The position numbers were made by a program, and so were the translations under genes. Source: Stomorhina lunata (taxonomy: Eukaryota > Arthropoda > Insecta > Diptera > Rhiniidae). Taken from it: a DNA stretch of 64,000 nucleotides. Location of the stretch: contig OW121743.1 in assembly GCA_933228675.1 (NCBI GenBank), positions 52,931,215-52,995,214 on the forward strand, read 5' to 3'. The notes under the pieces are model-generated. The model was not told the DNA's origin and made no database searches. It worked only from the letters and a program-made list of their open reading frames with translations. This document shows positions 37,514-49,439 of this stretch, in pieces (within the stretch, counting starts at the first letter, position 1; each line of letters begins with the position of its first letter).

Positions 37514-40367
37514 TTCTAGTTCTGTTCTAGTTCTGTTCTAGTTCTGTTCTAGTTCTGTTCTAGTTCTGTTCTAGTTCTGTTCTAGTTCTGTTCTAGTTCT
37601 GTTCTAGTTCTGTTCTAGTTCTGTTCTAGTTCTGTTCTAGTTCTGTTCTAGTTCTGTTCTAGTTCTGTTCTAGTTCTGTTCTAGTTCTGTTCTAGTTCTG
37701 TTCTAGTTCTGTTCTAGTTCTGTTCTAGTTCTGTTCTAGTTCTGTTCTAGTTCTGTTCTAGTTCTGTTCTAGTTCTGTTCTAGTTCTGTTCTAGTTCTGT
37801 TCTAGTTCTGTTCTAGTTCTGTTCTAGTTCTGTTCTAGTTCTGTTCTAGTTCTGTTCTAGTTCTGTTCTAGTTCTGTTCTAGTTCTGTTCTAGTTCTGTT
37901 CTAGTTCTGTTCTAGTTCTGTTCTAGTTCTGTTCTAGTTCTGTTCTAGTTCTGTTCTAGTTCTGTTCTAGTTCTGTTCTAGTTCTGTTCTAGTTCTGTTC
38001 TAGTTCTGTTCTAGTTCTGTTCTAGTTCTGTTCTAGTTCTGTTCTAGTTCTGTTCTAGTTCTGTTCTAGTTCTGTTCTAGTTCTGTTCTAGTTCTGTTCT
38101 AGTTCTGTTCTAGTTCTGTTCTAGTTCTGTTCTAGTTCTGTTCTAGTTCTGTTCTAGTTCTGTTCTAGTTCTGTTCTAGTTCTGTTCTAGTTCTGTTCTA
38201 GTTCTGTTCTAGTTCTGTTCTAGTTCTGTTCTAGTTCTGTTCTAGTTCTGTTCTAGTTCTGTTCTAGTTCTGTTCTAGTTCTGTTCTAGTTCTGTTCTAG
38301 TTCTGTTCTAGTTCTGTTCTAGTTCTGTTCTAGTTCTGTTCTAGTTCTGTTCTAGTTCTGTTCTAGTTCTGTTCTAGTTCTGTTCTAGTTCTGTTCTAGT
38401 TCTGTTTCTAGTTCTGTTCTAGTTCTGTTCTAGTTCTGTTCTAGTTCTGTTCTAGTTCTGTTCTAGTTCTGTTTCTAGTTCTGTTCTAGTTCTGTTCTAG
38501 TTCTGTTCTAGTTCTGTTCTAGTTCTGTTCTAGTTCTGTTCTAGTTCTGTTCTAGTTCTGTTCTAGTTCTGTTCTAGTTCTGTTCTAGTTCTGTTCTAGT
38601 TCTGTTCTAGTTCTGTTCTAGTTCTGTTCTAGTTCTGTTCTAGTTCTGTTCTAGTTCTGTTCTAGTTCTGTTCTAGTTCTGTTCTAGTTCTGTTCTAGTT
38701 CTGTTCTAGTTCTGTTCTAGTTCTGTTCTAGTTCTGTTCTAGTTCTGTTCTAGTTCTGTTCTAGTTCTGTTCTAGTTCTGTTCTAGTTCTGTTCTAGTTC
38801 TGTTCTAGTTCTGTTCTAGTTCTGTTCTAGTTCTGTTCTAGTTCTGTTCTAGTTCTGTTCTAGTTCTGTTTCTAGTTTCTGTTCTAGTTCTGTTCTAGTT
38901 CTGTTCTAGTTCTGTTCTAGTTCTGTTCTAGTTCTGTTCTAGTTCTGTTCTAGTTCTGTTCTAGTTCTGTTCTAGTTTCTGTTCTAGTTCTGTTCTAGTT
39001 CCTGTTCTAGTTCTGTTCTAGTTCTGTTCTAGTTCTGTTCTAGTTCTGTTCTAGTTCTGTTCTAGCTCTGTTTCTAGTTCTGTTCTAGTTCTGTTCTAGT
39101 TCTGTTCTAGTTCTGTTCTAGTTCTGTTCTAGTTCTGTTCTAGTTCTGTTCTAGTTCTGTTCTAGTTCTGTTCTAGTTCTGTTCTAGTTCTGTTCTAGTT
39201 TCTGTTCTAGTTCTGTTTCTAGTTCTGTTCTAGTTCTGTTCTAGTTCTGTTCTAGTTCTGTTCTAGTTCTGTTCTAGTTCTGTTCTAGTTCTGTTCTAGT
39301 TCTGTTCTAGTTCTGTTCTAGTTCTGTTCTAGTTCTGTTCTAGTTCTGTTCTAGTTCTGTTCTAGTTCTGTTCTAGTTCTGTTCTAGTTCTGTTCTAGTT
39401 CTGTTCTAGTTCTGTTCTAGTTCTGTTCTAGTTCTGTTCTAGTTCTGTTCTAGTTCTGTTTCTAGTTCTGTTCTAGTTCTGTTCTAGTTCTGTTCTAGTT
39501 CTGTTCTAGTTCTGTTCTAGTTCTGTTCTAGTTCTGTTCCTAGTTCTGTTCTAGTTCTGTTCTAGTTCTGTTCTAGTTCTGTTCTAGTTCTGTTCTAGTT
39601 CTGTTCTAGTTCTGTTCTAGTTCTGTTCTAGTTCTGTTCTAGTTCTGTTCTAGTTCTGTTCTAGTTCTGTTCTAGTTCTGTTCTAGTTCTGTTCTAGTTC
39701 TGTTCTAGTTCTGTTCTAGTTCTGTTCTAGTTCTGTTCTAGTTCTGTTCTAGTTCTGTTCTAGTTCTGTTCTAGTTCTGTTCTAGTTCTGTTCTAGTTCT
39801 GTTCTAGTTCTGTTCTAGTTCTGTTCTAGTTCTGTTCTAGTTCTGTTCTAGTTCTGTTCTAGTTCTGTTCTAGTTCTGTTCTAGTTCTGTTTCTAGTTCT
39901 GTTCTAGTTCTGTTCTAGTTCTGTTCTAGTTCTGTTCTAGTTCTGTTCTAGTTCTGTTCTAGTTCTGTTCTAGTTCTGTTCTAGTTCTGTTCTAGTTCTG
40001 TTCTAGTTCTGTTCTAGTTCTGTTCTAGTTCTGTTCTAGTTCTGTTCTAGTTCTGTTCTAGTTCTGTTCTAGTTCTGTTCTAGTTCTGTTCTAGTTCTGT
40101 TCTAGTTCTGTTCTAGTTCTGTTCTAGTTCTGTTCTAGTTCTGTTCTAGTTCTGTTCTAGTTCTGTTCTAGTTCTGTTCTAGTTCTGTTCTAGTTCTGTT
40201 CTAGTTCTGTTCTAGTTCTGTTCTAGTTCTGTTCTAGTTCTGTTCTAGTTCTGTTCTAGTTCTGTTCTAGTTCTGTTCTAGTTCTGTTCTAGTTCTGTTC
40301 TAGTTCTGTTCTAGTTCTGTTCTAGTTCTGTTCTTGTTTTGTTCTAGTTCTGTTCTAGTTCTATTTT
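37514..40367 (-). repeat. 11-bp satellite array, unit TGTTCTAGTTC (inverse of 32665-33934)
   Basis: About 259 copies of the reverse complement of the GAACTAGAACA satellite. Mostly perfect, but about a dozen units carry one extra base, usually T (for example near 38405, 38472, 38870, 38976, 39068, 39203, 39460, 39889). The array decays over its last 50 bp (TTCTTGTTTTG, CTATTTTAGG). Confidence 0.98.
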
Positions 40368-41436
40368 AGGTTTCGTTGTGTGCCGGTTATAGGTATCACT
40401 TATTCGTTAGTTGAGTTTTTTCAGTTTTTTTTATTTTGTTTTCTTTTTTGTTTCAAAGAATTGTCTGTGATGGCTTATGGTATATTGTCATCGAAAAGTC
40501 ACATGTAAACACTTATCGACAGCTTGAATTTTATGTTTTTTTTTCTTTTGTTTAAAAAAAGATTTTGTTTTAAAATTGGAAACACACGTTTTTCTTTTTC
40601 GTTTCATATGAAGAAGATATTTTTAAATGAACATTAAAATATTTTTGAAATTTTTTTGAAAACTGTCAAAAATGTATCAAAATATCAATCAAATTTACAT
40701 GCTTATGGATTCAAGTGGATATGAGTACACTTGCTTGTAATAATCATAGGAAAGCTCAGAAATCGGCTTTTTTAGAAGATTTTACAATTATCCTTTAGAC
40801 TTTTAAAGGTTTATGTTCGAGATGTTTTTTATATAAAACATGAATCTTATAAGACCTTATATTAACCAATTTACTTCATCTGATGTTTCAACAAAACTAT
40901 GGAATGATCCCATTGTCACTGGTCAACAAGAAAAATTACTTTGAAGTTTAACTATTTAATTTTGATATATTATGACAAAAACACCCAAAATTTAAATTTT
41001 CATGGATACTATTTTCTTAATTTTTTTTTTTCTAAATTGATAGATTTTCACAGTGGTCTTTCCATTGATTTTGTCATATCTTGGGAATGGCTTATCTAAA
41101 TTCGTTGGAAGTAACTACGATGGATTCACTATAAAATTTTCTTTAAGCTTTAAAAAGACAATTTTTTCATATGGTCAACGGTTGTAGAGTTTTTCGCATA
41201 AAAATGAAAAATTGCTAACTACAAAATCGAAAAATTTTTATTTTTTAAAAATTCATAAAAAATCGAAGGTTTCAAAAACTTACCTTTTTTAAAACTGCAA
41301 AATATTATGAATAACCGAAGCCCTATTTCGTAAAAATACAGGAATAAAAGTGGAAATACCCAATTACAATTTTCAAAATACTTTAATGAGACTTGGTTGC
41401 TATTCACTGTTATCAAAATCACTATTTGTGTATAGT
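40368..41436. other. Gene-free spacer of about 1.1 kb
   Basis: AT-rich. The stretch around 40890-41400 reads like an old, unclassified interspersed repeat but has no second copy in the window. The 67-codon minus-strand frame at 41219-41422 is not credible. Confidence 0.45.
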
Positions 41437-42188
41437 TATACCCTTCACCACCATAGGTGGAAAGGGTATTATAAGTTTGTGCTGATGTTTGTAACGCATA
41501 GAAATATTTGTCTTTAGAATACCAATAGACTTAGAATCACTTTCTGAGTCGATTTAGCGATGTCGGTCCGTCCGTCCGTCCGTCTGGCTGGCTGGACCCC
41601 CATGTAAACCTTGTAATCAAACTACAGGTCGTAATTCTAAAGATAATTTGATGAAATTTGGCACAGATAATTTTTTTGATAATAAGACCATGGCTATTGA
41701 AATTGGTCAAAATCGGTCCATTATTTATGGTACCTCCTATAGGTCCCACTTCCCGGAATTGCTATATTGGCCACAAATATCAATATTTTTTCATGGAATT
41801 TAAAAAAGATACTGCTTATGTAAACCTAAATCACTGTACCAAATTTCGTTGAAATCGGTCCCATACAAACTCCTCTTCAAAAACGCACTAAATGAGACAA
41901 AAAATCACTAAAACGCTCGTAAATTATTTATTTTTTGCATACATAATTTTTGTAATAACTGTAATCAATTTGCCAAATTTCGAGATAATCGGTCCACATT
42001 TGACCCTAGCTCTCATATAAGTCCAAATGACGGAAACAGGTTGAATATATACGTTTTGAGAAAATGTTTGTATGATGGCAAAATTTAGCAAATATTTGTC
42101 TTTATACAGGAAAAATAACACCTTTGACCTTAGTGGTGAAGGGTATCGTATGGTCGGCTTGACCGACTATAGCGCTTTCTTACTTGTT
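41437..42188 (+). mobile_element. Helentron-like element, family A copy 4
   Basis: Complete-looking: TATACCCTTCACCACCATAG start, GTCCGTCCGTCCGTCTGG core at about 41565-41590, hairpin GTCGG-CTTGA-CCGAC at 42153-42167, end CTTTCTTACTTGTT at 42188. An internal deletion near 41850-41870 makes it shorter than copy 1. Confidence 0.82.
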
Positions 42189-42509
42189 TTTTTTTTAGGA
42201 AATGACGTTTAATTGATTTGAAACATTCACAGTTTTGTGACCATGTAATGAAAATGGTATATTTTTATCGTCTTTGATTTTTTATTAATTTTTAAAAAAT
42301 AAAAAAATTAAAAAAAAAACATGTACAATAAAGTGCAAATAAATCCGAAACCGTTAAGCATATCAAAAAATTATCTTAAAATCACTTAAAGATATTATTG
42401 GTTATTGGTTCATATTTATAAAGTATTTATCTGTGCAAAGTTTAAGTAATCAAATGCATTTATCTTTAGAGTTATTAGCATTTTTTTTGCTCTTATGTGT
42501 ATATAAATG
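42189..42509. other. AT-rich spacer
   Basis: No feature is recognised. Confidence 0.45.
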
Positions 42510-42974
42510 TCTTTTGAGAATATGTTTTGTATGGGAGGTATGGGCCGATTTCTACAAACTTAGGAAAACTCTTTAAGGTTATGATAAGCAATATTTGTGC
42601 TGAACATTATTAAAATACAACTAAATTTGTGGCTGTAAAGGACCAAAAACTCTATTAAGGGAAGGCATCTCTATGAGAGGTACCCGAAATAGTAATCCGA
42701 TTTCAACCAAAAAGAATAGGGATCGTCCTTGGACCAAAATATGTGCCTGTGCCAAATTTTATGAAATTATCTTAAACTTTACGACCTGTAGAATGATAAA
42801 AAGCCTACATGGATAACCGGCCAGCCATCCAGACGGACATCGTTAAAACAACTCAGGGAGTGACTCTAAGTCGATTGGTATACTAAAAGTTGGGTTTGAG
42901 ACCAATATTTCTATGTGTTACAAACATCAGCACAAACCTATAATACCCTTTCCACCTATGGCGGTGAAGGGTAT
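42510..42974 (-). mobile_element. Diverged, truncated family A element
   Basis: Contains TTTGTATGGGAGGTATGGGC, CCAGCCATCCAGACGGACAT and CCACCTATGGCGGTGAAGGG with GTATA at 42974. Its 3' hairpin end is missing. More diverged than copies 1-4, hence older. Confidence 0.7.
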
Positions 42975-43301
42975 AAATATAGTCGTGGTCAAGTGTAACT
43001 CAAAAAGTTTAATTTTGTGGAGTAGTGTAATATAAAGATTATAAAATCCATTTCTAAATTGTATGTGTTCTTAACCAAATTTATTATTTATATGGACTAT
43101 TTAATTAATTTCTCCCCTGTCAGCTTTTAAACAGTTTATGAAAGCCAGAAAAATATATATCCATTAGTGGCCTTTATACTGCAATTCTATGTATTTTACA
43201 TAAGTGATGCAAAAGTTGCAGGAAAGATTAAGATGACATAGTTTGGTGCCTGATATGAATATTAAACTCTTTGACGTATCTAGAATTTATGTTAGAATGT
43301 A
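42975..43301. other. AT-rich spacer
   Basis: No feature is recognised. Confidence 0.45.
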
Positions 43302-43503
43302 AACCCACTATCAAAAAGAATGGGGGTATATTGAGATTGTCACTCCGTTTGTAATTCCCTTAATATTGGCTCAAAAATTAAAAACGATATATATTCTGAA
43401 TCCTTATGAAATTCTAAGACGATTGAGCGATGTCCTATCTATCTGTCCGTATGTCTGCCTGTCTGTCTGTCTGTCTGTGTGTCTGTCTGTCTGTCTGTCT
43501 TAC

Positions 43504-43560
<57 letters not shown>

Positions 43561-45258
43561 GTCTGTCTGTTGAAATCACGATAACGACTAAACGAAAGGA
43601 GCTAGCTCACTGAAACTTAGCAAAAACATTCTTCATCTCTGAGAACATTTTGGTATTGAAACCGGGCAAAATCGGTTAACATTTGACCTTAGCTCCCGTA
43701 TAACCTCGCCTACACTAATCGCTTATTTGCTAATAAATGACAAGTTATAACAGCTATGATGACAAAATTTGGTATCTAGAAGTTTTACATAAGCACTAGG
43801 CAGCATATAAAATTTCATCGAAATCGGTTCACATTTAACCATAGCTCCCATATAAAAAACTTACGGAAACAGCCTAAATTCCACCTAAAATACACTTAAA
43901 TGCCAATAAATCTAAATCTAATATAACAGATATAACCACTAAATTTGGCACAAGAAAGTCTTATATCAATGCCAGCAAGTGTGCAAAATTTTGTTGCAAT
44001 CGGTCACTATTTGACCTAGCTCCCATATAAAAAACTTCCGAAAACACAAAAATTCAAAAAGAATAAGGGATTTATGTCCGTCTGTCCGTCAGATAAAATC
44101 GTTATAGATCCTTAACTACAAAAGCTAGTAAGACTAAATAAGGCACAAGGAGGTCTTATGTCAATGCCAGGCAGTGCGCAAAATTTTGTCACAATCGGTC
44201 ACCATTTGACCATAGCTCCCATATAAAGAACTTATGGAAATACAAAAATACATAAAGAAAAGGTTGTTAATGCCCGTCTGTCCGTCAGATAAAAGCACGA
44301 TAGCGCCTTAACGAAAACAGCTAGAGGGACAAAATTTTACAAAAGTATTTTGAATATCTTTAAAAAGATGTGTGTTGAAAATGGACAAAATCGGTTCAAC
44401 TTTAGTTAGAGCTCCCATATAACCCCGCCCCGGGAAACACATTAATGCTGATAAATTGAATACATTTGCAATAGCTATGACAATTAAATTTAAAATAGGG
44501 AAGTTTTGTGCAATTTTTGATCAGTTTATCAAATTTTATAGGAATCAGTCCATATTTGACTTTAGCTTTCATGTGAAAAACACTCACGGAAACCAAAAAT
44601 TTTAGCAAAGGCCAGTTAAAAGCTATTAAATTAGAAACTATGGTAGTTATGGCCACTAAACTTTGCAAGAATAAGCTTTATATATATACCAGCCAGTGTG
44701 TAAAATTTTGTTACAATCGGTCAACATTTGGCTATAATTCTTATATATATAACATCCCCTTTTTTATATCTACAATCAAAAAGATTTGGAGGTACATTCG
44801 TTATATTAAGATTGCACCTATGAAATATGATAGGCATCAATCAATGTTCAGCCTAGACTTTATATATGATGAATGCATTAGGAACTCCTAACGAAATATA
44901 TGGACCTGCCGTATTACTATAAACGTGTTTAGCCTAACTACATATTAGGCACAACGAAAAGTATTTAGCAACTTATTAATGTAAAGCTATATCCGGTTAT
45001 GAGACAGAATTTTGATCAAAGTAAATAATGGAGAAACCACTAAAATATTTTTAAATGTTGAGCTATAAAGCTACGGCAACCGAATTTAGTCCAAAGGTTT
45101 TACCAACAATACCAATTAGCTTAGCGATTTTTTCAGTTTTGGTCCAGATTTGAACTAGCTGTACCCTTGTAGATATATGAGATATGTTTCTAAATTTAAC
45201 ACAACATGATGGTGGGTATATAAGATTAGGCACAGCCGAATATAACAATTTTACTTGT
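43302..45258 (+). mobile_element. Helentron-like element, family B copy 2
   Basis: About 1.95 kb, the longest B copy. Starts ACCCACTATCAAAAAGAATG, has a (CTGT)n core at 43440-43570 after ATTGAGCGATGTCC, several internal modules of the GGTCACCATTTGACCATAGC type, and ends GATGGTGGGTATATAAG, a mildly damaged hairpin (ATTAGGC-ACA-GCCGAAT) and TTTTACTTGT. Frames at 44402-44668, 44640-44891 and 45063-45281 are incidental. Confidence 0.82.
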
Positions 45259-45661
45259 ATTTTAAAAGATAACAGAAACATATTTTATACAAACCCTTTA
45301 ATTCCATTAAAAATAAATTTGAGTATATGTAAAATTTTGGGTAAATAAAACTACACATGTACTATACATATGCAAAGGCAAACATACTTGAGTAAGTACT
45401 TTGTGTCTAAGTACCACTTTATGCAAAAAAAAAAAAAAAATGTTTCATAAAACAAAATTCTGTACAAATATTTATTATTTTTGTATAAATATTAACAGTA
45501 AAATATATTTAAAATGGATTCTTTAACCAAAATAAAATTTGCATACTTTGAAGAAATACAATCTTACTAACTACTGTGTTTTTTTACTATCATCTGTTCC
45601 CTAACTCTTGAGTACTTTAAGCATTTGCATGACAAAATTCTATTTTAAAATAAATTATTAT
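45259..45661. other. AT-rich spacer between two family B elements
   Basis: Contains a 16-17 base poly-A run near 45425. No gene is seen. Confidence 0.5.
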
Positions 45662-45822
45662 TATACCCACCATCAAAAAGAATGGGGGGTATATTGAGAT
45701 TGTCATTCCGTTTGTAATTTCCTTAATATTGGCTCAAAAATCAAAAACGATATATATTCTGAATCCTTATGAAATTCTAAGACGATTGAGCGATGTCCGT
45801 CTGTCTGTCCGTCTGTCTGTCC

Positions 45823-45856
<34 letters not shown>

Positions 45857-47509
45857 TGAAATCACGATAACGCCTAAACGAAAGGAGCTAGCTCACTGAA
45901 ACTTAGCAAAAACATTCTTCATTTATGAGAAAATTTTGCTATTGAAATTGGGCAAAATCGGTTAACATTTGACCATAGCTCCCGTATAACCTCGTCAAGA
46001 CTAGTCGCTTATTTGCTAATAACTGACAAATTATAATAGCTATGATGACAAAATTTGGTATCTAGAAGTTTTCCATAAGCACTAGGCAGCATATAAAATT
46101 TCATCGAAATCGGTTCACATTTAACCATAGCTCCCATATAAAAAACATACGGAAACAGCCAAAATTCCACCTGAAATTCACTTAAATGCCAATAAATGCT
46201 AAAATGTAATAGCTTTCGCCACCAAATTTAGCACAAATAAGTCTTATGTGAATACCAGCCAGTGTGCAAAATTTTGTCACAATCGGTCACCATTTGACCA
46301 TAGCTCCCATATAAAGAACTTACGGAAACACAAAAATACAAAAAGAAAAGGGGGTTTATGTCCGTCTGTCCGTTAGATAAAAGCGCGATAGCGCCTTAAC
46401 TGAAAGGGCTACAGCAACAAAATTTTGCAAAAGGAAGTCTTATGTGAATGCCAGTCAGTGTGCAAAATTTTGTTACAATCGGTCACCATTTGACCATAGC
46501 TCCCATATAAAAAACTTACAGAAACCCAAAAATACAAAAAGAAAAGGAGATTTATGTCCGTCTGTCCGTCAGATAAAAGCGCGACAGCTCCTTAACTACA
46601 AAAGCTAGAGAGACAAAATTTTACAAAAGTATTTCCGATATGTAACAAAAGTTGTGTACTGAAAATGGGCGAAATCGGTTCACATTTAGTTAGAGCTCCC
46701 ATATAACCCCGCCCCGGGAAACACATAAATGCTGATAAATTGAGTACAATTGTGATAGCTATGACGACTAAATTTAGTATAGAGAAGTTTTATGCAACTA
46801 TTGGTCAGTATATCAAATTTTATAGGAATTGGTCCATATTTGACTATAGCTTTCATATAAAAAACACTCCCGGAAACCAAAAAATGTTTAGCAAGGACCA
46901 GTTAAAAGCTATTAAATTAGAAGCTGTGACAGCTATTGCCACTAAATTTTGCAAGAATAAGCCCTGTATAAATACCAGCCAGTGTGTGAAATTTTGTTAC
47001 AATCGGTCAACATTTGGCTATAATTCTTATATATTTATATTACCTCCCCTTTTTTATATCTACAATCAAAAAGATTCGGAGGTACAAGCAGCATATTAAG
47101 ATTATGTATATGGTAGATGCATTAGGAACTCCTAACAAAATATATGGACCTGTCGTATTACTATCAACTTCTTTATCTTAACTTAATATTAAGCTAAACG
47201 AAAAGTATTTAACAACTTATTAATGTAAAACCATACCCGGTTACGATAACGAATTTTTTTCAAATTAAATAAATACTAGGGAAACCACTTACACACTTTT
47301 GAATGTTGAACTTTAAAGCTACTGCAACCGAAGTTATTCCAAATATTTTACCAACAATACCAACTAGCGTAACAACTTTTTTCCAATTTGGTCCACGTTT
47401 TGAATTTGCTGCAGCCTCGTAGATATATGAGATATGTTTCTAAATTTAACACAACTTGATGGTGGGTATATAAGATTCGGCACAGCCGAATATAACACTC
47501 TTTCTTGTT
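45662..47509 (+). mobile_element. Helentron-like element, family B copy 3
   Basis: Best-preserved B copy (1848 bp). Start TATACCCACCATCAAAAAGA; (TGTC)n core at about 45797-45855; perfect terminal hairpin ATTCGGC-ACA-GCCGAAT at 47475-47491; end CTCTTTCTTGTT. Two internal modules about 196 bp apart repeat CGGTCACCATTTGACC (46284 and 46480). The start and the GGTGGGTATA before the hairpin are mutually inverted. Confidence 0.85.
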
Positions 47510-47793
47510 TTATATTATAAAATTTTCTTTTTTCCTGAATAACTTTTCTTTAGGTCAGTTTTTATTTAAAAGACCATCATTATTTGTATCCTTTTAAAGG
47601 ATTTATTTGTCCATTTTGCTTATTTATTTTTAAATTTTACTATTTCACTTTTTTTTTGGAAAATGTTGACAAATTGTAAATTAGATAAAGGAATTTTTTA
47701 TATTATATTTATAGTTTTGGAAATAATTTATTTGCAAAACTATAAATCTTTTAACTTTAGAATTTGTTTAAAAAGGATAAATTACAAATAACG

Positions 47794-47875
<82 letters not shown>

Positions 47876-47911
47876 TAAGTAATAGAAAAAATGTTTACAA
47901 ATAAATGAAAA
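47510..47911. other. AT-rich spacer with a (TA)n microsatellite
   Basis: (TA)n of about 75 bp at 47799-47873, otherwise featureless. The 72-codon minus frame ending in Ile-Tyr repeats is a translation of (TA)n. Confidence 0.6.
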
Positions 47912-48693
47912 AACAAGTAAGAAAGCGCTATAGGCGGTCAAGCCCGACCATACGAAACCCTTCACCACTAAGGTCAAAGGTGTTTTCTTTCCTGTATAAA
48001 GACAAATATTTGCCAAATTTTGCCATCATACAAACATTTTCTCAAAACTTATATATTTAACCTGTTTCCGTCACTTGGACTTATATGAGAGCTAGGGTCA
48101 AGTGTGGACCGAAATTTGGCAAATTGAATACAGTAGTTACAAAAATTATGTATGCAAAAGATAAACTCAAAATTTTCGTTATCTTTAGATTTACGAGCGT
48201 TTTAGTGCTTTTTTTGTCTCATTTAGTGCGTTTTTACAGAAGAGTTTGTATGGGAGCTATGGTCAAATGTAGACCGATTTCAACGAAATTTGGTAAAGTG
48301 ATTTTAGTTTATATAAGCAGTATTTTTTTTTAATTTCATGAAAAAATATTGATATTTGTGGCCAATATGTCAATTCCGGGAAGTGGGACCTATGGGAGGT
48401 ACCATAAGTAATAGACCGATTTTGACGAATTTCAATAGCCATGGTCCCATTATCAAGAAAATGATCTGTGCAAAATTTCATCAAATTATCTTTAGAATTG
48501 CGACCTGTAGTTTGATTACAAGGTTTACATGGGGGTCCAGCCGTCCAGCCAGCCAGACGGACGGACGGACATCGGTAAATCGACTCAGAATGTGATTCTA
48601 CTAAAAGGTGGGTCTAAGACAAATATTTCTATGCGTTACATACATCAGCACAAACTTATAATACCCTTTCCACCTATGGTGGTGAAGGGTATA
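47912..48693 (-). mobile_element. Helentron-like element, family A copy 5
   Basis: Minus-strand, 782 bp: AACAAGTAAGAAAGCGCTAT end with hairpin text GGCGGTCAAGCCCGAC, CCAGCCAGACGGACGGACGG core at 48545-48570, and GGTGGTGAAGGGTATA end at 48693. Frames at 48085-48333, 48263-48484 and 48356-48595 are shared by other copies of the element and are not genes. Confidence 0.82.
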
Positions 48694-48704
48694 AAAATCT
48701 AAAA

Positions 48705-49080
48705 TAATTCTAAATTTGTATACCTATTACATGAGGTATCCTTTTAGTAATTAAAGTTTATTTTAAAGTATGTAACACTTAGAAATAATGGTCTGAGACA
48801 TACTTTTGAATATACCCATCACTTTCTGAGACAATATCTGACATACATATGGAGCGCCGCTTTTTAGCTCAGCCTATGTAAACTTGTACTTAAATGGAGG
48901 TCATATCTCAAAAATTATATGATAAAATTCAATTTGAATCGGTGTCAAATTTAAGCAAAATCTGTTTGTATTTAATCATTGCTTCAGTACAAGATCTACA
49001 CTCAAAAATCACTTAAATACTACAAAAATCACAAATTTTGTGCTTTTAAAATAAACAAGTAAGAAAGCACAATAGTTTGA
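48705..49080 (+). mobile_element. Old fragment of a related Helentron-like element
   Basis: Retains GTATACCTATTACATGAGG, GTAACACTTAGAAATAATGG and TCTGAGACATAC (compare family A GTAACGCATAGAAATATTTG). A separate AACAAGTAAGAAAGC end lies at about 49053-49068. Heavily decayed; the two pieces may be different insertions. Confidence 0.5.
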
Positions 49081-49299
49081 TTTGGTATGGTACCCTACTG
49101 CTGTGAGGTAAAATATAGATAGATTTATCAAGAAAATTAATTTTTTTTTTTTGGCCTAGAAAAAAATTTTGTGTCAAATTTGAAATCGTTTTCAAAAAGC
49201 GTCTCTGCTGTCTCCGATTTTTGAAGCTACACTCCCTAGCTAACATAAAGTTTCAAACTCATCAGATTGCCCAAAAAAGTAAAATGTTGAGTAATTTTG
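49081..49299. other. AT-rich spacer before the leader
   Basis: No gene or recognised repeat. Confidence 0.45.
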
Positions 49300-49412
49300 T
49301 AGTCGGGAGTCCAAGCTACCAGTAGCCGAAAACATAGTGTCAATTTCCTAAATATCACGATCATTAATTAAACCCGCGAAAAGGAGCGTCGAGCCTTCGA
49401 TATCAACAAAAG
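49300..49412 (+). repeat. Conserved leader of a 31-bp array, copy 4 (diverged)
   Basis: GTAGTCGGGAGTCCAAGCTA, CCAGTAGCCGAAAACATAG, AATATCACGATCATTAATTA and CCCGCGAAAAGGAGCGTCGA align in order with the leader at 17234-17406. It is the most diverged copy; both stems are imperfect. The 31-bp array follows about 30 bp later. Confidence 0.68.
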
Positions 49413-49439
49413 AGGCTTTATAAAACAAACAAGGAAAAT

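Noticed and set aside
43366..43584. 72-codon frame with a CLSVCLSV repeat
   Set aside because: Microsatellite core of family B copy 2, not a gene.
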